From NCBI GenBank assembly GCA_017940705.1, contig JAGAYB010000028.1, positions 1 through 12,651 on the forward strand: 12,651 nucleotides of DNA, written 5' to 3'. Position 1 is the first letter of the stretch; each line of letters opens with the position of its first letter. Positions 1 through 6,838 of this stretch are shown in pieces. The notes below the pieces were generated by a model. The model was not told where the DNA came from. It saw only the letters and a list, made by a program, of their open reading frames with translations, and searched no databases. The position numbers and the translations under genes are program-made. This DNA comes from Selenomonas sp. (GTDB taxonomy: Bacteria; Bacillota_C; Negativicutes; Selenomonadales; Selenomonadaceae).

Positions 1-128
1 ACGGTAAGGCATCAGATGTGCTGGCCAATCCGCAGTCAGCTTATACCCAAAAACTGCTGGCGGCTGTGCCAAAACTGAGGAGGTCAGCAGCAGGCTATGA
101 ACAAACTTTTGCAAGTTGCGCATCTTAA
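1..128 (+). CDS. ABC transporter ATP-binding protein (DppD/OppD/NikD-like), 3' end only
   Basis: Only the last 42 codons or so are in the window (reading frame from base 3, stop TAA at 126-128). The visible residues include NPQSAYTQKLL, the C-terminal segment typical of Opp/Dpp/Nik ATPases, just after the nucleotide-binding core. The stop lies 32 bases inside the next gene, so the two ATPase genes overlap and are probably translationally coupled. The same segment recurs at the end of the next protein (NPQQAYTQKL), which identifies this as a paralogous partner ATPase. The Walker and signature motifs lie upstream of the window. The family is fairly sure; the transported substrate cannot be told from this fragment. 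Confidence 0.8.
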   Translation, partial: GKASDVLANPQSAYTQKLLAAVPKLRRSAAGYEQTFASCAS

Positions 129-858
129 AAAGATTTTCCCGAAAAAAGCTGGGATGGACATTGTGGCGGTTGATGATGTGAGTTTTTCCCTGCAACGGGG
201 GGAGAAGCTGGCTATCATTGGTGAAAGCGGCAGCGGCAAGACCACAGTGGCGCGTATGATTGCCCGGCTTATAGACGTTACAGCCGGGCGGATAATTCTC
301 GATGGTGAAGATATAACAAGAGCCAGCGGTAAACAGTTAAAAAACGTCTACGGGAAAATGCAGATGGTGTTCCAAAATCCCGTAGACAGCTTTGACCCCA
401 GATGTACACTGGGGGACGGCATCAGCGAAAGCCTTATCAATCATGGGCGCAGTCAAAAGCAGGCAGACACCATGACAAAGAGCCTGCTGGCCTTGTGCGG
501 ACTGGAGGAGACATTTGCCAGGCGTTATCCCCATGAGGTCAGCGGCGGCCAGTGCCAGCGTGCGGCTATTGCCCGGGCATTGGCGATAGAGCCGCAGCTT
601 GTCATTCTTGATGAAGCTACTTCAGCGCTGGATGTAACGGTGCAGGCTGAGGTTTTATCCCTGCTGAACCGTTTGCAGGAAGACCGGGGCATTGCCTATC
701 TTTTTATCTGCCACGATATCGCACTGGTACAGGATTTCTGCGACCGAGTCATTGTGATGCAAAACGGCAGAATGGTAGAGGAAGGCTCGCCAGATGAAGT
801 AATTAACAATCCGCAGCAGGCTTATACCCAAAAACTGATTGACAGCGTTTTGGTATAA
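97..858 (+). CDS. ABC transporter ATP-binding protein, DppF/OppF/NikE type
   Basis: Second ATPase of a peptide/nickel-type importer; it hydrolyses ATP at the cytoplasmic face to drive uptake. The 253-residue protein has every core motif: Walker A GESGSGKTT (residues 42-50, Lys48), Q-loop Gln93 in VFQNP, signature VSGGQ (148-152), Walker B with catalytic Glu173 (VILDEATSALD) and switch His206 (CHD). It ends soon after the core, so it lacks the longer C-terminal oligopeptide extension of many OppF/DppF proteins and is closer in length to NikE. AGGAGGT at 78-84 lies 12 bases before the ATG and inside the preceding gene. The binding-protein gene follows after 50 bases, so these form one operon. 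Whether the cargo is peptide, nickel or a metallophore is unresolved. Confidence 0.92.
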   Translation: MNKLLQVAHLKKIFPKKAGMDIVAVDDVSFSLQRGEKLAIIGESGSGKTTVARMIARLIDVTAGRIILDGEDITRASGKQLKNVYGKMQMVFQNPVDSFDPRCTLGDGISESLINHGRSQKQADTMTKSLLALCGLEETFARRYPHEVSGGQCQRAAIARALAIEPQLVILDEATSALDVTVQAEVLSLLNRLQEDRGIAYLFICHDIALVQDFCDRVIVMQNGRMVEEGSPDEVINNPQQAYTQKLIDSVLV

Positions 859-908
859 GTCTGCTGCGAGAATGATACATTATGTAAACTGGAAGGAGAT
901 TTCAGCAA

Positions 909-2459
909 ATGAAATGGAAAAAACTTTTGGCCGTGACACTGGGGCTTTGCCTGAGTGCCGGTGTAATGGCTGGCTGTGGCAGTGACAAGGCGGCAGGTAC
1001 GGGGGGAAAGGTGCTAACTATTGGTGACACCACCTTTAACAGCTCCAACGAAGAACCTGATGTAAATCCCCATAATGCTTATGCCGGCTGGGCCTGCATC
1101 CGCTATGGCATCGGCGAAACGCTGATAAAATACTCCGACAATATGGAGGTTCAGCCATGGCTGGCAACCAAGTGGGAAAACACAGACGAGCTGACATGGA
1201 AATTTACTCTGAGGGATGACGTGACGTTTTCCAGCGGCCGCAAACTTGACGCAGCGGCAGTAAAACAATGCTTTGAACATTTGCTGGAGAACAATAAACG
1301 GGCAGCTCTGGATTTAAAGATTGCCTCCATGGAGGCCAACGGTCAGGAACTCATCATCAAGACCAAAGAGCCAAGACCGGCGCTGCTCAACTACTTAGGA
1401 GACCCCTATGCCTGTATAATTGACGTAGAGGCCGGTTTTGCCAATGGCATTGTAGCTGGTACTGGCCCGTACATAGCGGTGGATATAAAGACGGACGACC
1501 ATCTGACCTTGAAGAAGAACGACAAGTATTGGGGGGGCACGCCCAAGCTGGACAAGATTACCATCCGCACCATCACCGATGGCAATACGCTGGCCAACGC
1601 CCTGCAAGCAGGAGAAGTGCAGGCCGCTTATGGCATGGCTTATGAAAGCTATCCGCTCTTTAGAAATGACAAGTACAATATTTCGCAGATTTCAACTTCC
1701 AGATGCTTCTTCGGCAAGATGAATTTTGCAGCTGATTCGCCCTGTGCTGACCCGGCGGTGCGTCAGGCAATTTCCATGGGCATTGACAAGGAAAATTTTG
1801 TGGCAAAGCTGCTGGATGGCAACGGCTTTACGGCTAACGGCGTATTTCCTGCCGGTCCGGCCTTTGGCGGCGACAAGGTGAAAGCAGAAAAATTTGACCC
1901 GGAGGGCGCGAAAAAGGTGCTGGAAGCTGCCGGCTGGGTGGATACGGATGGCGATGGTATCCGTGAAAAGAACGGTAAAAAGCTCGTTATCAAATGGCTT
2001 ACCTATCCCAGCCGTCAGGAACTGCCGCTGTTGGCCGAATCCGCGCAGGCGACCTTGAAGGATATCGGTATGCAGGTGGAGGTCAATAATACAGCTGACA
2101 ACAATCAGGTGGTAAAAGACCCCAAGGCCTGGGATGTTTACGCCATGGCCAATGTGCAGGCACCCACCGGTGACCCGGAATACTGGTTCACGGTATTTGC
2201 TACCTCCACGGCTACGAAAAATCAGGGTCAGTACAGGAGCGCTCGACTGGACGCTCTGGAAAATCAGCTGAGCCGTGAATTTGACCCGGCCAAGCGTGCT
2301 CAGACAGCGCTTGCCATGCAGCAGACCATCCTTGATGACCATGCCTTTGTATTCTGTTCTTTCCTCAAAATGAGCATGATTTCCAAGGCCAATGTCAAGA
2401 ACTACACTTCCCATGCCTGCGACTACTATCAGGTGACAGCGGATTTGGACGTGGAGTAA
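909..2459 (+). CDS. Family-5 extracellular solute-binding lipoprotein (nickel/metallophore or peptide; NikA/CntA-like)
   Basis: Captures the substrate outside the cytoplasmic membrane and delivers it to the importer encoded just upstream. The 516-residue protein starts with a lipoprotein signal (KWKK, a hydrophobic stretch, then VMAGC with Cys23 as the lipidation site). It has the SBP_bac_5 layout: an early segment with the pattern ETLIKYSDNMEVQPWLATKW, then LTWKFTLRDDVTFSSG, GTGPY, YWGG.PKLDKITIR, and AVRQAISMGIDKENF near the middle. By memory, the wording around the first two motifs resembles nickel-type binding proteins (NikA, CntA) more than generic OppA, but this was not checked by alignment. 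AAGGAG at 893-898 sits 10 bases before the ATG. It is followed directly by a tRNA promoter. Family sure, substrate not. Confidence 0.9.
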   Translation: MKWKKLLAVTLGLCLSAGVMAGCGSDKAAGTGGKVLTIGDTTFNSSNEEPDVNPHNAYAGWACIRYGIGETLIKYSDNMEVQPWLATKWENTDELTWKFTLRDDVTFSSGRKLDAAAVKQCFEHLLENNKRAALDLKIASMEANGQELIIKTKEPRPALLNYLGDPYACIIDVEAGFANGIVAGTGPYIAVDIKTDDHLTLKKNDKYWGGTPKLDKITIRTITDGNTLANALQAGEVQAAYGMAYESYPLFRNDKYNISQISTSRCFFGKMNFAADSPCADPAVRQAISMGIDKENFVAKLLDGNGFTANGVFPAGPAFGGDKVKAEKFDPEGAKKVLEAAGWVDTDGDGIREKNGKKLVIKWLTYPSRQELPLLAESAQATLKDIGMQVEVNNTADNNQVVKDPKAWDVYAMANVQAPTGDPEYWFTVFATSTATKNQGQYRSARLDALENQLSREFDPAKRAQTALAMQQTILDDHAFVFCSFLKMSMISKANVKNYTSHACDYYQVTADLDVE

Positions 2460-2462
2460 ATC

Positions 2463-2491
2463 TTGACAAAATAGCTGTGCATTGATATACT
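2463..2491 (+). promoter_or_regulatory. Promoter of the tRNA-Leu gene
   Basis: A perfect -35 TTGACA (2463-2468) is separated by 17 bases from a -10 TATACT (2486-2491). Transcription should start near 2498, a few bases before the tRNA 5' end at 2505. The promoter begins only 3 bases after the stop codon of the binding-protein gene. Confidence 0.85.
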
Positions 2492-2504
2492 AATTGATGT
2501 TTTC

Positions 2505-2589
2505 GCGGATGTGGCGGAACTGGCAGACGCGCTGGATTTAGGATCCAGTGCCGCAAGGCGTATGGGTTCGACCCCCTTCATCCGCACCA
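2505..2589 (+). tRNA. tRNA-Leu (anticodon UAG)
   Basis: An 85-base class II tRNA that reads CUN leucine codons. The acceptor stem GCGGATG (2505-2511) pairs fully with CATCCGC (2579-2585), followed by discriminator A and an encoded CCA (2587-2589). The anticodon stem is CTGGA/TCCAG around the loop TTTAGGA, placing anticodon TAG at 2539-2541, with G at position 37. A long variable arm (TGCC, GCAA, GGCG) and the discriminator A fit leucine. The T loop TTCGA is present. In the T stem (ATGGG against CCCTT) the second pair is a T-T mismatch. The gene is transcribed on its own from the promoter just upstream and ends at the terminator at 2601-2628. Confidence 0.96.
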
Positions 2590-2600
2590 GATGAATTTGG

Positions 2601-2628
2601 AGCGATAGCTTTCGGGCTATCGCTTTTT
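2601..2628 (+). terminator. Rho-independent terminator after tRNA-Leu
   Basis: A perfect 9-bp stem, AGCGATAGC (2601-2609) with GCTATCGCT (2616-2624), has a 6-base loop TTTCGG and is followed by a T run. It ends the tRNA transcript and any read-through from the ABC importer operon. Confidence 0.9.
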
Positions 2629-2643
2629 GTATATTTTCGTGTA

Positions 2644-2672
2644 TTGACTTATTGCCTTCCATCGGTTACAAT
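2644..2672 (+). promoter_or_regulatory. Promoter of glmS
   Basis: A -35 TTGACT (2644-2649), a 17-base spacer and a -10 TACAAT (2667-2672). Transcription would start near 2679 and give a leader of about 265 bases that includes the glmS ribozyme. Confidence 0.8.
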
Positions 2673-2748
2673 GTACGAGTGCTGTGAAGAAAAGCACAAA
2701 GTAAGAGGAAATCCAGAGAGAATAATCCTGTTGTTCTGGTGTACTGAA

Positions 2749-2920
2749 AGAACATAAGTTCTAGCGCAAGTTCTTGAAGGTGGTGCGAAATATCTTCAAG
2801 AAGACGAGGAGAAGGTTGTCGAAACGTCAGCGGATGCCTTCCGGCATGCTCGGCCGATAGATGCAAACGAAAGTCCTGTCGTGAGGCGGGGAACAAGGAT
2901 GCAGGGAGCGCAGCAGGATA
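2749..2920 (+). ncRNA. glmS ribozyme (glucosamine-6-phosphate-activated self-cleaving riboswitch)
   Basis: Cleaves its own mRNA when glucosamine-6-phosphate is abundant, which lowers glmS expression. The conserved core is readable: the cleavage site A/GCGC (cut between 2763 and 2764), a 9-bp P1 TTCTTGAAG (2771-2779) with CTTCAAGAA (2794-2802), then GACGAGGA (2803-2810). P2 is GAAGG (2811-2815) with CCTTC (2837-2841), a compensatory variant of the Bacillus GGAGG/CCTCC. TCGAAA, GCGGATGCC and CCGG follow as in known examples. A P3-like GCAT/ATGC (2844-2847, 2861-2864) and a P4-like GTCCT/AGGAT lie downstream. The approximate 3' end is set before the ribosome site at 2933. Identification is by comparison with the Bacillus subtilis sequence from memory and by the adjacent glmS gene. 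Confidence 0.93.
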
Positions 2921-2945
2921 GTACAATTTCATAGGAGGTACTATT

Positions 2946-4775
2946 ATGTGTGGTATCGTAGGTTATGTCGGTGACAAAGAGGCAGCAGGTTTCCTGCTCG
3001 AAGGTCTGTCCAAGCTGGAGTATCGTGGTTATGACTCCGCAGGCATTGCTGTCTTTGACGGAGCGAAAATCGGCGTGGAAAAGAGTGTGGGCAGACTGGC
3101 TGCACTCCGTGACAAGCTGAAAGGTCATGAGCTCAAGGGCACCATGGGTATCGGTCATACCCGTTGGGCAACGCATGGCCGCCCGTCCGATGTGAACTCC
3201 CATCCCCATACGGATTGTTCCGGGGATTTTGTGGTGGTACACAACGGCATCATCGAAAACTACCTGACACTGAAGGAAGAACTTATTGAAAATGGTCATT
3301 CCTTCAAGTCCGAAACGGATACGGAAGTAGTAGCCCATTTAATCGAAGAAGTATACAATGGTGATTTTGTAGCTTCTGTCCGCGAAGTTTTGCGCCGCAT
3401 CGAAGGCTCGTATTCTTTGGTGTTCATGAGCAGCAAACATCCCGGTACACTGATTGCCACCAAGCAGGATAATCCGCTGGTCATCGGTGTCGGCGAAGGG
3501 GAAAACTTCATTGCTTCTGATATTCCGGCTATCATTGCCCGCACTCGCCGCACTTACATCTTAAGCGATGGGGAACTGGCTGTTATCACGAAGGACAGCA
3601 TCAAGATTTCCAACCGTCAGGGTGAGCCTGTTACCAAGAAGATTTTTGAGGTAAACTGGAATGCAGAAGCTGCGGAAAAAGGCGGTTATGAACATTTCAT
3701 GCTCAAGGAAATTCATGAGCAGCCGAAGGCTGTCCGTGACACCATGAGCCAGCGCATTGCCAAAGACGGCAAATCCATCGTGATGGATGAACTGAAATGG
3801 GATGCGGATTACTTAAATTCCTTTAACAAGATTTACATTGTGGCCTGCGGCACGGCTTATCATGCCGGCATGGTGGGCAAATACTATATCGAAAAACTGG
3901 CGCGTACAGTGGTAGAAGTAGACGTTGCCTCGGAGTTCCGTTATCGTGAGCCGATTGTGGACGAAAACACGCTGTTTATCGCTGTTTCCCAGTCCGGTGA
4001 AACCAGTGACACGCTGGCAGCCATGAAAGAATCCAAGCGGCTTGGTGCTAAGACGCTGGCCATCACCAACGTGGTTGGTTCGTCCATTGCCCGTGAAGCT
4101 GATCAGGTGCTCTACACCTGGGCCGGCCCGGAAATTGCCGTGGCTTCTACGAAGGCTTATACGACTCAGATTGTATTGTTCTTCATGCTGGCGCTCTACA
4201 TGGCCGAAATCAAAAAGACCGTTGCGCCTGAGCGTGTGGCTGAACTCATTGCCCAGCTGCAGAAGATTCCGGCACAGATCAGCGAAACGCTTTCCGATGT
4301 GGAACCTTTGAAGACCTTTGCCAAGCGCTATGGTTTCAATGATGATGTATTCTACATTGGCCGTGGTCTTGACTACCATGTTGCTTTGGAAGGTTCCCTG
4401 AAGCTCAAGGAAATTTCCTATATCCATGCGGAAGCCTATGCCGCCGGTGAACTCAAGCACGGTACCTTGGCGCTGATTGTGGAAGGTGTTCCCGTTATCG
4501 CTCTGGCTACGCAGAAGAGCGTTTACGAAAAGACCTTGTCCAACATCAAGGAAGTCAAGGCGCGTGATGCCGTCGTTATCGGTATTGCCACCGAAGGCGA
4601 CGAGGAACTGGAAAAATATGTTGACCATGTGATGAAGGTTCCCGAAACGGACGAACTCATCATCCCGATTCTCACCGTTGTTCCCTTGCAGCTGCTGGCA
4701 TATTATGCCGCTATTACCCGTGGCTGCGATGTGGATAAACCGCGTAATCTGGCTAAGTCCGTTACAGTTGAATAA
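2946..4775 (+). CDS. glmS: Glutamine--fructose-6-phosphate aminotransferase (isomerizing)
   Basis: Makes glucosamine-6-phosphate from fructose-6-phosphate and glutamine in the cytoplasm, the entry step to UDP-GlcNAc for peptidoglycan and lipopolysaccharide. The 609-residue protein is full length. It starts MCGIVGYVG, with Cys2 exposed as the glutaminase nucleophile after Met removal, and has HTRWATHG in the N-terminal amidotransferase domain. Two SIS sugar-isomerase domains follow (about residues 290-430 and 460-600), with SQSGETSDT, ASTKAYTTQ and EGSLKLKEISYIHAEAY. The end, DKPRNLAKSVTVE, carries Lys604, equivalent to the substrate-binding lysine of the E. coli enzyme. AGGAGGT at 2933-2939 precedes the ATG. 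Expression is controlled by the ribozyme in its leader, and the gene is monocistronic, with a terminator 15 bases after the stop. Confidence 0.98.
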   Translation: MCGIVGYVGDKEAAGFLLEGLSKLEYRGYDSAGIAVFDGAKIGVEKSVGRLAALRDKLKGHELKGTMGIGHTRWATHGRPSDVNSHPHTDCSGDFVVVHNGIIENYLTLKEELIENGHSFKSETDTEVVAHLIEEVYNGDFVASVREVLRRIEGSYSLVFMSSKHPGTLIATKQDNPLVIGVGEGENFIASDIPAIIARTRRTYILSDGELAVITKDSIKISNRQGEPVTKKIFEVNWNAEAAEKGGYEHFMLKEIHEQPKAVRDTMSQRIAKDGKSIVMDELKWDADYLNSFNKIYIVACGTAYHAGMVGKYYIEKLARTVVEVDVASEFRYREPIVDENTLFIAVSQSGETSDTLAAMKESKRLGAKTLAITNVVGSSIAREADQVLYTWAGPEIAVASTKAYTTQIVLFFMLALYMAEIKKTVAPERVAELIAQLQKIPAQISETLSDVEPLKTFAKRYGFNDDVFYIGRGLDYHVALEGSLKLKEISYIHAEAYAAGELKHGTLALIVEGVPVIALATQKSVYEKTLSNIKEVKARDAVVIGIATEGDEELEKYVDHVMKVPETDELIIPILTVVPLQLLAYYAAITRGCDVDKPRNLAKSVTVE

Positions 4776-4790
4776 GAATGGTTTTTATGG

Positions 4791-4821
4791 CAGGATGGGC
4801 GTATTGCTCATCCTGTTTTTT
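4791..4821 (+). terminator. Rho-independent terminator after glmS
   Basis: A 10-bp stem, CAGGATGGGC (4791-4800) with GCTCATCCTG (4806-4815), contains one G-T pair, a 5-base loop and six T residues (4816-4821). Confidence 0.92.
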
Positions 4822-4840
4822 ATAGATTTTTACGATTAAA

Positions 4841-4849
4841 TGTGATAAT
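4841..4849 (+). promoter_or_regulatory. Likely extended -10 promoter of the potABCD operon
   Basis: TGTGATAAT matches an extended -10 (TG, one base, GATAAT at 4844-4849). No good -35 is seen 16-18 bases upstream, where the glmS terminator T run lies, so this is tentative. A TTGACA at 4867-4872 lies further down but has no -10 at the right distance. Transcription from the extended -10 would begin near 4856 and leave a leader of about 80 bases. Confidence 0.4.
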
Positions 4850-4893
4850 ATGAATAGCGCAGGCCATTGACAAGACAGTACGGTCTGTGCCGA

Positions 4894-4908
4894 TGTGCCT
4901 CAGGCATA
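4894..4908 (+). promoter_or_regulatory. Palindrome in the potA leader, possible operator
   Basis: TGCCTCAGGCA (4896-4906) is a perfect odd palindrome of 5-base arms around one C, with a further T/A match at 4894 and 4908. It lies between the proposed promoter and the potA start, where a bound repressor could block transcription. No regulator is identified. Confidence 0.35.
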
Positions 4909-4935
4909 AATACATGATAAGAAAAGGGACGATAA

Positions 4936-6006
4936 ATGGAAAAAGAACTCCTGCGTCTTGAACGCGTAAACAAAAGCTACGATGGTCGACAGATTCTTGA
5001 AGATCTGGATTTGACGATTCACGAGAATGAATTTGTAACACTCTTGGGCCCGTCAGGCTGTGGCAAGACCACCATCCTGCGGCTGATCGGCGGCTTTGAG
5101 ACACCTGACAGCGGTAAAATCTGGTTTGATGGTCAGGACATTACGAACCTTCAACCGGAAAAACGGCAGGTCAATACGGTATTTCAGAAGTATTCGCTGT
5201 TTTCCCATATGGATGTGGCGGAAAATATCGCTTTCGGCCTGAAGCTGAAAGGGAAGAGTGCAAGTTACATTCGCGATAAGATAAAGTATGCCCTGAAGCT
5301 GGTAAACTTAGATGGCTATGAACATGCTCAGGTGACACAGATGTCCGGCGGTCAGCAGCAGCGCATTGCCATTGCCCGGGCTATTGTAAACGAGCCTAAG
5401 GTATTGCTTTTGGACGAGCCGCTTTCTGCGCTTGACCTCAAGCTGCGCCAGAACATGCAGCGTGAACTGGTAAAGATAAAACGCGAGCTGGGGATAACTT
5501 TCGTTTTTGTTACGCATGACCAGGAAGAAGCCCTGTCCATGTCGGACACAGTGGTCGTTATGAATCAGGGTTGGATTCAGCAGATTGGCACCCCGGAAAA
5601 TGTTTACAACGAACCGGAAAACGCCTTCGTTGCCGACTTTATCGGTGACAGCAATATCATTGACGGTACGATGATTCGGGACAGGCTGGTGCATTTGCTC
5701 GGCAAAGACATTCCCTGTATCAATACAGGCTTTGGCGAAAATGTCCCCGTAGACGTGCAGATTCGCCCGGAGGATATTCAGATTTGTGCCCCGGAGGAGG
5801 GGCAGTTCTCCGGCAGAATCAAGCAGGTGGTCTTTAAGGGCACGGTGTATGACATCACCATTGAAGCCGGCGGCTTTGAGTGGCTGGTGCAGACCATTAC
5901 CGGTCATGAACAGGGCAAGGAGGTCGGCATAAAGCTGGCCGCTGCTAATATCCAAATCATGGCTAAACCTGAATCGGAGGATGAGGAGGCGGTGACCGAT
6001 GAATGA
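4936..6006 (+). CDS. potA: Spermidine/putrescine ABC transporter ATP-binding protein PotA
   Basis: Cytoplasmic ATPase of the polyamine importer. The 356-residue protein has Walker A GPSGCGKTT (38-46, Lys44), Q-loop Gln84 (TVFQKYSLFSHM), signature MSGGQQQR (136-143), Walker B LLLDEPLSALD with Glu161, and switch His194 (THDQEEAL). Residues from about 235 onward form the C-terminal regulatory extension of the PotA/MalK class (a TOBE-type domain, with VQIRPEDI). The length fits PotA. An AGGGA-type ribosome site lies a few bases before the ATG at 4936. The last 8 bases overlap potB. The identification rests on the family motifs together with potB, potC and potD in order downstream. Confidence 0.94.
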   Translation: MEKELLRLERVNKSYDGRQILEDLDLTIHENEFVTLLGPSGCGKTTILRLIGGFETPDSGKIWFDGQDITNLQPEKRQVNTVFQKYSLFSHMDVAENIAFGLKLKGKSASYIRDKIKYALKLVNLDGYEHAQVTQMSGGQQQRIAIARAIVNEPKVLLLDEPLSALDLKLRQNMQRELVKIKRELGITFVFVTHDQEEALSMSDTVVVMNQGWIQQIGTPENVYNEPENAFVADFIGDSNIIDGTMIRDRLVHLLGKDIPCINTGFGENVPVDVQIRPEDIQICAPEEGQFSGRIKQVVFKGTVYDITIEAGGFEWLVQTITGHEQGKEVGIKLAAANIQIMAKPESEDEEAVTDE

Positions 6007-6838
6007 GCGCTTCACAAGCCAGCGTTTTCTGGCTTTGCCCTTTGGTCTCTGGGCGGCATTGTTTATCGTGCTGCCGTTGTTTTTTATAGTTTGGAACGCT
6101 TTTACGGACGGGACGGGCAGCTTTACGCTGGAAAATATCCAGACGGTGCTGCAATGGGAGTATTTGAAAGCGTTGGGCTTGTCGGTGGAACTGGCTCTTG
6201 TCAGCACCTTTATCTGCCTTGTGCTGGCATATCCCTTGTGTCTTATCCTGCGCGAGCGCCGGGAAAATCTGGGGCTGCTGGTCTTTGTGCTGTTTTTGCT
6301 GCCCTTGTGGATGAACTCCCTGCTCACCACCATGGCATGGCAGACCATTTTGGAAAAACACGGCATTATCAATATGTTTTTGCAGTGGCTGGGAATGCCT
6401 GAGGTGCAGATAATCAATACGCCGCTGGCCATCATTATCGGCATGGTCTATAATTTCCTGCCGTATATGGTGCTGCCCCTCTATGTGGCGCTTAATCGCA
6501 TTGATTCCAGTATTATCGAAGCGGCAAGGGACTTGGGGGCCAATCATTATCAGACGCTGAAAAGGGTATTGCTGCCTTTGTCCATGCCGGGCATTATCAG
6601 CGGTTCCACCATGGTCTTTATTCCGGCACTGACTACCTTTGTTATCAGTGCTTTGCTGGGCGGCAATAAGGTGCTGCTGGTGGGTAACATCATTGAACAG
6701 GAGTTTACCGCCGCCTATGACTGGCAGCTGGGCAGCGCACTTTCCATGGTGCTTATGGTTTTCATTATCTTAAACATCCTGCTGGAGGCTTTCACGGATA
6801 AAGAGGAACGCCATCAGGTTGAGAAAGGAAGGCCATAA
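5999..6838 (+). CDS. potB: Spermidine/putrescine ABC transporter permease PotB
   Basis: One of two membrane subunits forming the polyamine channel. The 279-residue protein has about six hydrophobic segments (starting near residues 14, 64, 91, 142, 200 and 246). It carries the permease EAA motif that docks on the ATPase, EAARDLGA (174-181), followed by LPLSMPGII. The start at 5999 lies inside the end of potA (8-base overlap), with a GGAGG-type site at 5976-5990, so translation is probably coupled. The stop TAA shares one base with the ATG of potC. Confidence 0.94.
   Translation: MNERFTSQRFLALPFGLWAALFIVLPLFFIVWNAFTDGTGSFTLENIQTVLQWEYLKALGLSVELALVSTFICLVLAYPLCLILRERRENLGLLVFVLFLLPLWMNSLLTTMAWQTILEKHGIINMFLQWLGMPEVQIINTPLAIIIGMVYNFLPYMVLPLYVALNRIDSSIIEAARDLGANHYQTLKRVLLPLSMPGIISGSTMVFIPALTTFVISALLGGNKVLLVGNIIEQEFTAAYDWQLGSALSMVLMVFIILNILLEAFTDKEERHQVEKGRP

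Noticed and set aside
1692..2414. Antisense open frame of 240 codons opposite the binding-protein gene, and a similar 271-codon frame at 3813-4628 opposite glmS
   Set aside because: Shadows of real genes; no start signals or family features.
2548..2757. 69-codon open frame over the tRNA and glmS leader
   Set aside because: It starts inside the tRNA, crosses a terminator and promoter, and has no ribosome site.
2778..2787. GGTGGTGCG resembling the T-box motif GGTGGNACCGCG, with an AGAGAG further upstream at 2715-2720
   Set aside because: It lies in the loop capping P1 of the glmS ribozyme, the full T-box motif and Stem I are absent, and the gene is not an amino-acid gene. Chance resemblance.
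4867..4872. TTGACA upstream of potA as a -35 box
   Set aside because: No acceptable -10 hexamer is found 16-19 bases downstream; the extended -10 at 4841-4849 is preferred.
5308..6547. Long antisense open frames opposite potA/potB (378 and 194 codons)
   Set aside because: They lie opposite clearly conserved genes, lack ribosome sites and recognisable domains, and follow from the codon usage of the sense strand.
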